Assembly (NCBI GenBank): GCA_934140285.1
Contig: CAKPBI010000011.1
Span: 1-64,000, forward strand
Source of the DNA: an uncultured Bacilli bacterium
Lineage (GTDB): Bacteria; Bacillota_I; Bacilli_A; ML615J-28; CAG-313
Direction: 5' to 3'
Length of the DNA: 64,000 nucleotides
Position numbers and translations under genes: made by a program. Shown here piece by piece: positions 1 through 7,813 of this stretch. Position 1 is the stretch's first letter. Each line of letters begins with the position of its first letter. The notes under the pieces were generated by a model. The model saw nothing but the letters and a program-made list of their open reading frames with translations. It was not told the origin of the DNA and did no database searches.

Positions 1-101
1 ACCATATAGAGAAAATATAATTAAATTGTAAAATTCAAAAGATAACTTTTTTGAATATATCATAAGATAATCAGAAACTATACGAATATACAACTGGTAA
101 A

Positions 102-1385
102 TTGACACAAATAACAAAAGATGGTATAATAATAAAGGTTGATAGTGATAACTATGGAAATATCATAAAAATAGGAAACAAAGAAATAAAGTATAATAAC
201 CAAAACAAAGTAAGATGTATACTAGAAAACAATAACACCTATGAATATGAATATAACTATCAAGGAATAAGAACAAAAAAGATCATAAATAATGAAGAAG
301 AAATAAACTATTATCTAAATGGAAACAAGATAATAGGAGAAAGAAAATTAAACAAAGCAACCGGAAATATCATTGAAGAAGTAAGATACTACTATGACAT
401 AGGTGGAGTATGTGGAATAGAATACATAAAAGACAATGAAACATACTACTATAACCTAATAAAAGATACATTAGGAAACATTAGTAAAGTAATGTACCGA
501 GGAAAAGTCATAGGAGAATATAGTTATGATGCCTGGGGAAATGTAACCACCATCATCCATGAAGATACTAACCCAAATGAGATAGATAGAAAAATAGTAG
601 AAATCAATCCATATAGATATAAAGGATACTACATGGATATAGAAACAGGATTATACTATTGTAATGCGAGATACTATGATCCAAAGATATATCAATGGAT
701 CCAAAGAGATAACATTGAATATCTAGATAATGAATCATTAGATGGATTAAATCTATATTTGTATTGTAATAATGATCCAGTAAACTTAAGTGATCCAGAG
801 GGACATTTTGCGATTACTACTTTCTTGATTTTTTTAGGAGTAGGAGCATTAGTTGGTGGAACTTTAGGTGGAATTACTGCCTATTCCAAAGGCCAAGATA
901 TATTTACAGGTATTTTAACAGGTGCACTATTAGGAGCAGTTGTAGGTGGAATTGTTGGAATTGGAGGAGTGGCTTTATCAGGAGCAGTATCTTCTGTTTT
1001 AGGAAAAACTGCAACAGATCTAATTAGTGTAGTTTTTTACGATGGAGAATTTGGTAGTTGGGAAGATTATGCAATAGCGTTTGCTTTTGGCGGATTGACA
1101 GGTTCACTTGGTAATGTCACTGGTAAATTTGCAGGATTAGCAAAAGCAGGAAAATTTGTAGCAGATGTTGCCTTAAGACCAGCAACTAATCAATTAGTTA
1201 AAATGGGAACTAGAGGCAATTCATTTAACGCTAATAAATATTTATATGATGTTATTACACGAGCAGTAACATATGGTGGTTCAAATAATGTTATGAAGAG
1301 TAATTTATTTGGATTAAATTTAAAGGTAGATTTAGGAAAATGCTTTTATAGATCTACATTCAAATCATTATATTCATATATTTAG
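102..1385 (+). CDS. Displaced RHS C-terminal module (core plus variable tip 1)
   Basis: Contact-dependent RHS proteins end in a conserved core followed by a variable, usually toxic tip. Residues 1-160 carry YD-type repeats, and residues 168-235 are the RHS core (RYKGYYMDIETGLYYCNARYY, then NLYLYCNNDPVN and DPEGH). From residue 236 comes a variable tip with a Gly/Ala-rich hydrophobic stretch (about 237-300) and an unrecognised C-terminal domain. The TTG start is arbitrary: RHS-like reading continues upstream to codon 66 (DNQKLYEYTTGKL) and is cut by a TAA at 63-65, with no signal peptide or export region. This is therefore a 5'-truncated module, not a complete secreted protein. A small membrane-protein gene follows 11 bases later, as expected for an immunity partner. 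The toxic activity is not recognisable. Confidence 0.75.
   Translation: MTQITKDGIIIKVDSDNYGNIIKIGNKEIKYNNQNKVRCILENNNTYEYEYNYQGIRTKKIINNEEEINYYLNGNKIIGERKLNKATGNIIEEVRYYYDIGGVCGIEYIKDNETYYYNLIKDTLGNISKVMYRGKVIGEYSYDAWGNVTTIIHEDTNPNEIDRKIVEINPYRYKGYYMDIETGLYYCNARYYDPKIYQWIQRDNIEYLDNESLDGLNLYLYCNNDPVNLSDPEGHFAITTFLIFLGVGALVGGTLGGITAYSKGQDIFTGILTGALLGAVVGGIVGIGGVALSGAVSSVLGKTATDLISVVFYDGEFGSWEDYAIAFAFGGLTGSLGNVTGKFAGLAKAGKFVADVALRPATNQLVKMGTRGNSFNANKYLYDVITRAVTYGGSNNVMKSNLFGLNLKVDLGKCFYRSTFKSLYSYI
603..704 (+). repeat. RHS core repeat, copy 1
   Basis: This 102-base segment encodes the RHS core from INPYRYKGYY to YQWIQ. It recurs at 1990-2091 with 3 mismatches. Its first part, extended 8 bases upstream (595-640), recurs at 3266-3311 with 1 mismatch. 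The homology ends where the variable tips begin. Confidence 0.9.
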
Positions 1386-1396
1386 GAGGTGGTAAG

Positions 1397-1840
1397 ATGG
1401 TTAAGAATTATTGGACATTGTTTTACTTAACTTTAATTGGAATGCTTTTACATATTTTGTTATTTATTTTTGGCTTTGTATTCGCAAAAAAAGTATTTTT
1501 AAATAAGAAATATGGTATTATTCTATTAATTGTTTGTTCATGTGTTTCATTTGCTTTAAGTACATTATATGCTAGTAAATTCATATTATGTTGTAAAGAT
1601 TATACTTATGTAACTAATAACACATATATAGAAGAAAAAGCAAAAGTTGTTGAATTTACTGTTTCTCATTTTGATTATGATGGAAGTGGTAAACAAGAAA
1701 ACAGCAACCCCAAATTTTATTTAATAGAAAAAGAAGAATATATAGTTTTAAACGTAAAAAATGTTGAATTGGGAGAAACATATGTTATTAGATTTTATCC
1801 TAATACCAAAATATGTGAAGTTATTGAAAAAATTAGATAA
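1397..1840 (+). CDS. Small two-helix membrane protein, candidate immunity to tip 1
   Basis: The product has 147 aa: hydrophobic segments at about 6-30 and 40-65, then a roughly 75-residue soluble domain rich in beta-type sequence (KAKVVEFTVSHFDYDG, then VLNVKNVELGETYVIRFYP). A strong Shine-Dalgarno (aggaggtgg) sits 4 bases before ATG. It lies 11 bases behind the RHS tip on the same strand, the usual place for an immunity gene. No named family is recognised. It has the same build as the 135-aa protein at 37260-37667. The immunity role is inferred from position only. Confidence 0.6.
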   Translation: MVKNYWTLFYLTLIGMLLHILLFIFGFVFAKKVFLNKKYGIILLIVCSCVSFALSTLYASKFILCCKDYTYVTNNTYIEEKAKVVEFTVSHFDYDGSGKQENSNPKFYLIEKEEYIVLNVKNVELGETYVIRFYPNTKICEVIEKIR

Positions 1841-1875
1841 TAAAAAATAGTTAATTACATTCACAAATCAAACCA

Positions 1876-1910
1876 GGTGGATTTACCTTTAGGTAGATTC
1901 ACCCTTTAAT
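1876..1910 (+). terminator. Probable terminator after the tip-1 module
   Basis: Imperfect inverted repeat ggtggattta / tagattcacc with an 8-base loop, followed by a short weak T-rich run. It separates the first RHS module from the second. A TATAAT at 1948-1953 just downstream could serve as a -10 box for the next module. Confidence 0.5.
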
Positions 1911-1989
1911 ATATTCTATAATAATAGATTATTTATTAGAAAAATGATATAATATAGTATCAGCTAAAACAAATATAAAAATTATAACA

Positions 1990-2091
1990 ATCAATCCATA
2001 TAGATATAAAGGATACTACATGGATGTAGAAACAGGATTATACTATTGTAATGCGAGATACTATGATCCAGAGATATATCAATGGATACAA
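1990..2091 (+). repeat. RHS core repeat, copy 2
   Basis: Second copy of the core DNA, differing from 603-704 at 3 of 102 positions. It starts abruptly in non-RHS sequence. The open frame reaches back only to a TGA at 1945-1947, so the rest of the RHS gene is missing. Confidence 0.9.
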
Positions 2092-2796
2092 CCTGCTGCT
2101 GTATCTAGTTTAGATTCATTAGGTATTACTGGATTAGAATTATATAACTATGAGAACAACAATTCACGTGAAGTTATTTATAACAATTCTGAATTGGAAA
2201 ATTTTTTATGTCGTAGGAATTTTATGAATACCGTTCATAGAAAAAATTTAGCAGAAGTTGCTGCAACGGGTTGTAAGAATTTATCAAGTAGTATTATAAA
2301 CAATTATTATACTTTTCCTAAAATAAATTCTGTTGCAATGACACACTATACAATTTCATTAATTGAAAACGAAATGATTGGTTCATTATTTGCTAATATC
2401 TCTTATACTGTGACAACACAACTAAATGATTCACAATTGTTTTATTCTTATAACAATGTTGGAAATGATGGATATAGTACTGGCTTTGGAATTAATTTAG
2501 GAAATTGGTATGGATTTAGTACATATGTTTCATCAAATTATGGAATTGGTATTAGTAAACAATTAACTCCATGGATTACTTATGGAACTGAAATAAGCCT
2601 TAAAAATGGTGTTTCTTTTTCTTTAGGGATAATTACCGGAAATACAACCAAAGAAATTACAGCAAATGTCGGAGTTTGTACTATTACTATGGCATATGTT
2701 GCTTGCGCTGGAATTGCATCATTACCAATGCCAGGTGCTAGGGCTCTTGCAGGCGTTACTGCATGTATAATATTATTAATAGATATTTTTAATTAG
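2020..2796 (+). CDS. Orphan RHS tip 2
   Basis: Only the last part of the RHS core remains (residues 1-24, MDVETGLYYCNARYYDPEIY then QWIQ). A degenerate version of the next core block follows (SLDSLGITGLELYNYENNN). The remainder is a tip unlike tip 1: residues about 110-215 are rich in Gly, Ser, Thr and aromatic residues in alternating beta-like patterns (YSTGFGINLGNWYGFSTYV), and the C-terminus is hydrophobic (TMAYVACAGIASLPMPGARA). The ATG used lies inside the core repeat. The frame is open back to 1948, so translation may begin elsewhere, or the cassette may be silent until recombined onto a full RHS gene. Function of the tip is unknown. Confidence 0.6.
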   Translation: MDVETGLYYCNARYYDPEIYQWIQPAAVSSLDSLGITGLELYNYENNNSREVIYNNSELENFLCRRNFMNTVHRKNLAEVAATGCKNLSSSIINNYYTFPKINSVAMTHYTISLIENEMIGSLFANISYTVTTQLNDSQLFYSYNNVGNDGYSTGFGINLGNWYGFSTYVSSNYGIGISKQLTPWITYGTEISLKNGVSFSLGIITGNTTKEITANVGVCTITMAYVACAGIASLPMPGARALAGVTACIILLIDIFN

Positions 2797-2809
2797 AATG
2801 GAGATGCTT

Positions 2810-3256
2810 ATGAATAATAAAATGATTGATGGAATGAAGAAAGAAGGTAAACCATTTTTACGTGTTATGATTTTTTCATATATTATGACTATCTTAATGC
2901 CTCTAGCTATTTATCTAACACATAATGAGAGATATACTAATAAAGATATACTTTTATGTGGAATAATATGGGTTATAATTGGGTCTTTCTGCTTATATGG
3001 CTGGTTATATGCTGTTAAATATAGGTTAGAGTTTAATGATGAAAAAGTTTATTTAAAAACGTTATTTAATAAGATTGAGCTAAACATAAGTGATATAAAG
3101 AACTTTAGTTGTAAAAGATATCTAAAATCATCATTTTATCAATTTTCCCTTTATACAAAAAATAAAAAGGTTTTAGTTAATACTAGATATAGGGATGAAT
3201 TCATTCAAATACTACGAGAAAACAATATAAAACAAATATCTTGGAAAAATAAATAA
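2810..3256 (+). CDS. Two-helix membrane protein, candidate immunity to tip 2
   Basis: The product has 148 aa from the ATG at 2810, which sits 5 bases after a tggaga Shine-Dalgarno; an earlier in-frame ATG at 2798 overlaps that site. Two hydrophobic segments (about 18-38 and 47-67) precede a cytoplasmic-looking domain (YRLEFNDEKVYLKTLFNKIE, then ISDIKNF and a basic C-terminus). This layout resembles bacterial PH-like membrane proteins. It follows tip 2 by 13 bases on the same strand. The role as immunity protein is inferred from position. Confidence 0.55.
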   Translation: MNNKMIDGMKKEGKPFLRVMIFSYIMTILMPLAIYLTHNERYTNKDILLCGIIWVIIGSFCLYGWLYAVKYRLEFNDEKVYLKTLFNKIELNISDIKNFSCKRYLKSSFYQFSLYTKNKKVLVNTRYRDEFIQILRENNIKQISWKNK

Positions 3257-3265
3257 ATAGGAAAT

Positions 3266-3378
3266 TAGTAGAAATCAATCCATAAAGATATAAAGGATAC
3301 TACATGGATATCAAAATCCCGTTTTTCTACTGCTACTCCAGACATTATTCACCTGAATTATGCGGATGGATTAATTAG
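3266..3378 (+). pseudogene. RHS core remnant (tip 3 stub)
   Basis: Positions 3266-3311 match core repeat copy 1 at 45 of 46 bases. The frame from ATG 3304 then reads MDIKIPFFYCYSRHYSPELC followed by GWIN and a TAG at 3376-3378. That still aligns with the RHS core pattern (LYYCNARYYDPEIYQWIQ) but from a more diverged version. Nothing toxin-like follows: the tip has been deleted or replaced. A small hypothetical gene sits 34 bases downstream. Confidence 0.75.
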
Positions 3379-3412
3379 ATCATCTTGGTATATTTAATAT
3401 GAGGAAATTTAA

Positions 3413-3706
3413 ATGCTTACAGATAATGAAAAAAAGGTAATAAAACTATTTCAACAAACAAGTATACCTTCTGTGTATAAGCTTGATAATACGGATAATA
3501 TATTATACATTGAACATGTAGATTTTGATTTGTGTAATATGCTTTTAAAAAATAAAAAAGCAAGCATAGAATATGTTCAAAACGAATTTAAAGAGTATGC
3601 AAAGTTTTTAAATCAATTGGACATTTCAGGTTATGATAACGATACAAAAAAGCATTTGATACTATTAACTGAGGTAATTAATATATTTTTAAGAAACAAT
3701 TTATAA
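3413..3706 (+). CDS. Small soluble hypothetical protein, possible orphan immunity protein
   Basis: The product has 97 aa with no signal peptide or membrane segment and appears mostly helical. A good Shine-Dalgarno (gaggaaa) lies 5 bases before ATG. It directly follows the truncated third RHS core copy, so it may be an immunity gene that outlived its toxin. No family is recognised from sequence. Confidence 0.5.
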   Translation: MLTDNEKKVIKLFQQTSIPSVYKLDNTDNILYIEHVDFDLCNMLLKNKKASIEYVQNEFKEYAKFLNQLDISGYDNDTKKHLILLTEVINIFLRNNL

Positions 3707-3799
3707 TTAACACCAACTTATATAAGAGGTTTCTCTTAATAGATATGATCTCTTTATTATAAATAAAAAATTTAAAATCTTATTATGGGGAGTATAATT

Positions 3800-4510
3800 A
3801 TGATTCAATTTTATGGATACAACGATGCTAGGGCTATAGCTGCTTATAATAAACGTAACCTAACAAAAATGTTTTTAGTAATTGCTTTAATTTGTATTTT
3901 TATCTCGGTTGCAGCCATAGCAATTCCCTTGTACGAATTATTATATTTTTGGGGAGTGTTTCTCCTTTTATTGCTAATTGTTTTATTCGCAAGTTCTTTT
4001 AGTAGTAAATATGATGATAAGGTATTAAAAGAAAGAGGGATAAAAACTAAACATTTATTTATAATCGATGAATTAAAATTGTTTATAGATGACAAGGAAA
4101 TAAAAGATAAAGAAAATATTAACTTTTATGTTTATAAAAAATATGTTTTTCTTGATTTAAAAGAAGCCTATTATTTTATTCCAATAGATGAGTTAAATGT
4201 TAGAGTTGATGAACTTACGGAAAAACTAAGAGAAGTTAAATTTGGAGTAAGAATTGAAAATATAATTCAAGGAATTAAAGAATTCATTGATAGTAATTAT
4301 TTTAGTGGTGATTTTACTTTTACAAGCAATACTATTGTTTGGAAGTTAGGAATTCATCGATTTACATTTTATGTAGATTATGATAAGACAATTATTAATC
4401 ACGATAAACTAAAACATAACAAACGTTATTCAAAGTATCAGCATTATCATCTTGATAATGCTGATCTTAAAAAAACAATTAAAGCAATCAATGAAAGATG
4501 GGGTAAATAA
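3800..4510 (+). CDS. Membrane-anchored hypothetical protein
   Basis: The product has 236 aa from the ATG at 3800, which sits 7 bases after ggggag; an in-frame ATG at 3785 lies upstream of that Shine-Dalgarno and is unlikely. Two adjacent hydrophobic segments (about 25-48 and 51-68) are followed by about 165 residues of charged soluble sequence with no recognised motif. A hairpin terminator follows at 4535-4568. It is the last gene of the RHS/immunity cluster and may belong to it, but nothing in the sequence proves that. Confidence 0.55.
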   Translation: MIQFYGYNDARAIAAYNKRNLTKMFLVIALICIFISVAAIAIPLYELLYFWGVFLLLLLIVLFASSFSSKYDDKVLKERGIKTKHLFIIDELKLFIDDKEIKDKENINFYVYKKYVFLDLKEAYYFIPIDELNVRVDELTEKLREVKFGVRIENIIQGIKEFIDSNYFSGDFTFTSNTIVWKLGIHRFTFYVDYDKTIINHDKLKHNKRYSKYQHYHLDNADLKKTIKAINERWGK

Positions 4511-4838
4511 ATTAAGTTTATATAATCTAATTGGGTAAGCTTACTAAATAAAGTAGGCTTACTTTTTTCATTTAGCAAAAACATCACAAATAATAATATT
4601 TTGAAAAAAAGTCGTGATAAATGAAGTAAATAATCTATCTTCCCCTTAACTTAAGGAATAAACAGAGTAAAAATAAAATCGAATAATTTAGTATTAAAAA
4701 ATATTATGAAAAATAAGGTAATAATAAGGATTTTTTATGTAAAATTTGTCTTCATTTTCATGAGTTATTTAATAGATTTTATTTTTATTTTTAGATATAA
4801 TACTCCTACAAATATTTGAGGGGGGGAAAAATAAGAAT
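4511..4838. other. Intergenic gap with terminator and weak promoter
   Basis: This 328-base AT-rich gap holds the terminator at 4535-4568. A TATAAT at 4796-4801 has no convincing -35 box. A purine-rich Shine-Dalgarno (gaggggggg, about 4818-4826) stands unusually far, 12 bases, from the next ATG. No gene, tRNA or repeat was seen. Confidence 0.5.
4535..4568 (+). terminator. Rho-independent terminator
   Basis: Ten-base inverted repeat gtaagcttac / gtaggcttac (one wobble pair) with a taaataaa loop and a following run of T. It ends the RHS-module cluster. Confidence 0.8.
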
Positions 4839-6464
4839 ATGTCAATGAAAATTTACATTAAAAAAAGCTATAAGAAAATACTTATAGACATGTCAAAAAA
4901 CTTTACCAAAACTAAAAAGAATGGTAAAGATTCAAGAAAGTTTTTTATTAGGGAGGTTAAATATAAAGAAACTTTAAACATAATGTTAAAGCATCAAACA
5001 TGTCACTTTAATAAATTACATCAAATTAAAAGATTAACAGAACAAGAACTTGATGAATTTAGTAGTGATTTTTTAAAAAGATTTTATTCTAAAGATTTAA
5101 ATGAAAACTTAATAATAGATGTAGATGAAATTGCAACTAAAAATGGTATCAAGATAATGCTTGTACCACTTGGTGATAAATTATATGGTAAAACTTACTT
5201 TGAGGATGATTCCATTGTTTTATTTGATGGAAAGCATAGAATCACTAAAAAGATCCAAGCCGGAACTATTTTAATTAACAATACTTGTAATAAGTATAGA
5301 TATAAACAAACCGTTATTCATGAGATGGTTCATTTACTATACCATAGTAAATATATAACATTACTTAAGTCTTTAAAGGAGAAGAATCATAATTATAAAC
5401 AAATTCAAAATAAAATTCTAAATGAATTAGAATGGCAAGCTGAAGAATTAAGTTTAAGAATTTTCATGCCGAAAGAACAAGTATTAAATAAAATACAAGA
5501 AATCAGTAATAATAAAAAAATAATGTTTGTAAATCAAACCACAAAATTATATTATTTAGTTAATGAGTTAGCTTATATATTTGATTGTAGTATTGAACAG
5601 GTAAAGAAAAGACTATTAGATCTTAATTTTACGTTAGCTATGGGGATTGAGAACTATCTTGATGGCGTTAAACTATTAGATTTTTGCTTTTCAAACTCAA
5701 ACATCAAGAAAAACCAAACTTTTATTATCTCTAATAAAGAATTAACAAAACAATTAAAATTAAACAGTGTCTTATCAAATTTATATGTAAATAATAAAAT
5801 AAAGTTTATTAATAATATGTTAGTTATCAATCATCATAAGTATATTGATAATCAAGGAAGATTAACTAAATATGCCTTAGACCATGTTGATGAGTGTTCT
5901 TTGTTGTTTGATGTTAAAGAAGAACCCAAATATCAAGTGAATACTCTTGTTTATTTAACAAGTCAAAAGGAATCCAAAACAATTGTTACGTTAAATGATG
6001 AACAAATGGAATATATTGAAAAACAAATTGAGGAAATGATTAATGATGCTATAGAATATGGAGAAAACCAACAAAATATTCCTCAAAGTTTTAGTGAAAC
6101 CTTAAAATATTTCTATGAACTTAGTAACTTTAAAAACTATTCAGAACTTTCTTTTGAATCTGATGTTTCCGAAAGAAGTATAAGTAAATATATAAGTGGC
6201 GAAGAAAAAAATCCTAAAAGAATCAAAGTATTAAAATTAGGTCTTGCTTTAAAAATGCTAGGAATAGAAATAGAAGATATGATGAAAAAAGCTGATATTT
6301 CATTTACAGGATATGGTGATAAAGGGATGATTGTTTTAAAAACAGTTGTTTTCTCATATTCAAAGTATGGACTTCCTTTCATCTACGTTATCTTAAAAAA
6401 ACATAATTATGATTATGTATTAGAAATGTCTCCTAACTATCTTAAAAATCATTTTTATGATTAA
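4839..6464 (+). CDS. ImmA/IrrE-like zinc metallopeptidase with C-terminal HTH
   Basis: The 541-aa protein carries the zinc-protease motif HEMVH at 161-165, with a following acidic helix (NELEWQAEELSLRIFMP, about 195-211) that matches the ELLMP-type signature of the ImmA/IrrE (DUF955) family. E198 is the likely third metal ligand. Residues about 432-470 look like an XRE-type helix-turn-helix (ELSFESDVSERSISKYISGE). In characterised family members the HTH, when fused, usually precedes the peptidase; here it follows it, after a middle region of about 220 residues without a recognised fold. ImmA proteases cleave repressors to induce mobile elements or stress genes. No repressor partner is adjacent, so the protein may sense and bind DNA itself. 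Confidence 0.75.
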   Translation: MSMKIYIKKSYKKILIDMSKNFTKTKKNGKDSRKFFIREVKYKETLNIMLKHQTCHFNKLHQIKRLTEQELDEFSSDFLKRFYSKDLNENLIIDVDEIATKNGIKIMLVPLGDKLYGKTYFEDDSIVLFDGKHRITKKIQAGTILINNTCNKYRYKQTVIHEMVHLLYHSKYITLLKSLKEKNHNYKQIQNKILNELEWQAEELSLRIFMPKEQVLNKIQEISNNKKIMFVNQTTKLYYLVNELAYIFDCSIEQVKKRLLDLNFTLAMGIENYLDGVKLLDFCFSNSNIKKNQTFIISNKELTKQLKLNSVLSNLYVNNKIKFINNMLVINHHKYIDNQGRLTKYALDHVDECSLLFDVKEEPKYQVNTLVYLTSQKESKTIVTLNDEQMEYIEKQIEEMINDAIEYGENQQNIPQSFSETLKYFYELSNFKNYSELSFESDVSERSISKYISGEEKNPKRIKVLKLGLALKMLGIEIEDMMKKADISFTGYGDKGMIVLKTVVFSYSKYGLPFIYVILKKHNYDYVLEMSPNYLKNHFYD

Positions 6465-6471
6465 ATGTACA

Positions 6472-6502
6472 AAAGTATTGATTTTCATTAATACTCTTTT
6501 TC
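6472..6502 (+). terminator. Probable terminator
   Basis: Inverted repeat agtatt / aatact followed by ctttttc, just after the metallopeptidase gene. The stem is short and AT-rich. Confidence 0.55.
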
Positions 6503-6590
6503 TATCTCATGTTGATAGTCAATAAATGCTAAAAGAAAGAAAAAAAAGCCAAAATATGATATACTAATAATAATTGAAGAGAGGTAGATT

Positions 6591-7103
6591 ATGAAAGTAC
6601 AAATTAAATTAAACATTGATGAAGTAATAAATATTGAACTTTATCCTGAATATGCACCAAAGAGTGTTGCTAACTTCATTGAATTAGTCAAGAAAGGTTA
6701 TTATAAAGATACCTGCTTTCATCGTGTAATTAAAGGATTTATGATCCAAACAGGTGGCTATAAAATTGAGGATAACACTTTAAAAGAATTACCCGAGGTA
6801 AAAACTATCAATGGTGAATTTAGTAGTAATGGTTTCAAAAATGACTTAAAGCATGAACTTGGGGTTATCTCTATGGCAAGAACTAGTGATCCAAATTCTG
6901 CATCATCACAATTCTTCATTTGTGCGGGAACGGCTAAGTGGCTAGATGGTGAGTATGCAGCATTCGGTAAAACTTGTGATGAACAATCCAATGAAGTAGT
7001 ATTAAAGATTGCGGGAATGCCTACTATGAATATTGGTGGAGGATTCAGTGATTTTCCTCAATATGATATTCATATTGAAGATGTAGTCATTACTGAAGAA
7101 TAA
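6591..7103 (+). CDS. Peptidyl-prolyl cis-trans isomerase, cyclophilin type
   Basis: The 170-aa cytoplasmic protein (no signal peptide) catalyses proline isomerisation during protein folding. Diagnostic motifs are FHRVIKGFMIQTGG, SMARTSDPNSASSQFFI and WLDGEYAAFGK, covering the catalytic Arg, the Gln/Phe substrate pocket and the conserved Trp/Leu loop. Length is normal for single-domain bacterial cyclophilins. Its stop overlaps the next start by one base (TAATG), so it is translationally coupled to the AlkD-like gene. Confidence 0.93.
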   Translation: MKVQIKLNIDEVINIELYPEYAPKSVANFIELVKKGYYKDTCFHRVIKGFMIQTGGYKIEDNTLKELPEVKTINGEFSSNGFKNDLKHELGVISMARTSDPNSASSQFFICAGTAKWLDGEYAAFGKTCDEQSNEVVLKIAGMPTMNIGGGFSDFPQYDIHIEDVVITEE

Positions 7104-7813
7104 TGGAAAAAGAAGTACTAGAATATTTAAATAAATTAAAAGATGATACTTTTAAAAACTTTCAAAAAAAATTAATCAGTACAAATAGTGAAATCCTTGG
7201 GGTAAAAATGAATTACTTAAAGGATCTTGCAAAAACAATAGTTACCAACAACCAAACTTTAGAACTTTTACCTTATGGTAAATACTATGAGTATGACATT
7301 TTAAATGGGTTAATGATATCATATCAAAAAATAACAACCAAAGAAAAATTAAATAATTTACTTGATTTTTCTTATCATATTGATAATTGGTCAATGTGTG
7401 ATACCACGGTTTGTAGTACTAAATTTAAAAAACAAGATTATGATTTACTATTTACTTTTTGTGAGGCCTTAATAAAAAGTGATAAACCTTTTGTTAATCG
7501 CTTTGGGGTAATATTTATGTTAAAATACTTTAGTGATATAGATAGTGAAATAGCTTACAACTTACTTTCCACTCTTACATATGGTAACTACTATCTAGAT
7601 ATGGGAGTTGCTTGGTTTTATAGTGTTGCTTTAATAAGAAATTTTAGAGATACCCTTAAAGCTATAATTAAAATAAGAAATAAATCAGAATTTGTTTATC
7701 AAAAATCATTACAAAAAGCTATTGAATCTTATCGTATTACCGATGAACAAAAAGTAATCTTAAGAAACTTAAAAAAAGTTGAAAAAGGATGTGAAGATAA
7801 TGTTAAATTTTGA
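7103..7813 (+). CDS. AlkD-like DNA alkylation repair protein
   Basis: The 236-aa all-helical HEAT-like repeat protein belongs to the AlkC/AlkD DNA glycosylase superfamily, which excises alkylated bases. The motif DNWSMCDTTV (94-103) contains the conserved Trp and Asp (D100) of the active-site region. RFGVIFMLKYF and the C-terminal YRITDEQK are typical of the family. The gene is coupled to the cyclophilin gene (1-base overlap) and overlaps the alcohol dehydrogenase start by 14 bases, so the three likely form an operon. Confidence 0.85.
   Translation: MEKEVLEYLNKLKDDTFKNFQKKLISTNSEILGVKMNYLKDLAKTIVTNNQTLELLPYGKYYEYDILNGLMISYQKITTKEKLNNLLDFSYHIDNWSMCDTTVCSTKFKKQDYDLLFTFCEALIKSDKPFVNRFGVIFMLKYFSDIDSEIAYNLLSTLTYGNYYLDMGVAWFYSVALIRNFRDTLKAIIKIRNKSEFVYQKSLQKAIESYRITDEQKVILRNLKKVEKGCEDNVKF

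Noticed and set aside
1..101. Upstream part of the RHS gene as a continuous frame
   Set aside because: A TAA at 63-65 interrupts the RHS frame, and the sequence before it no longer reads as RHS repeats in the same frame.
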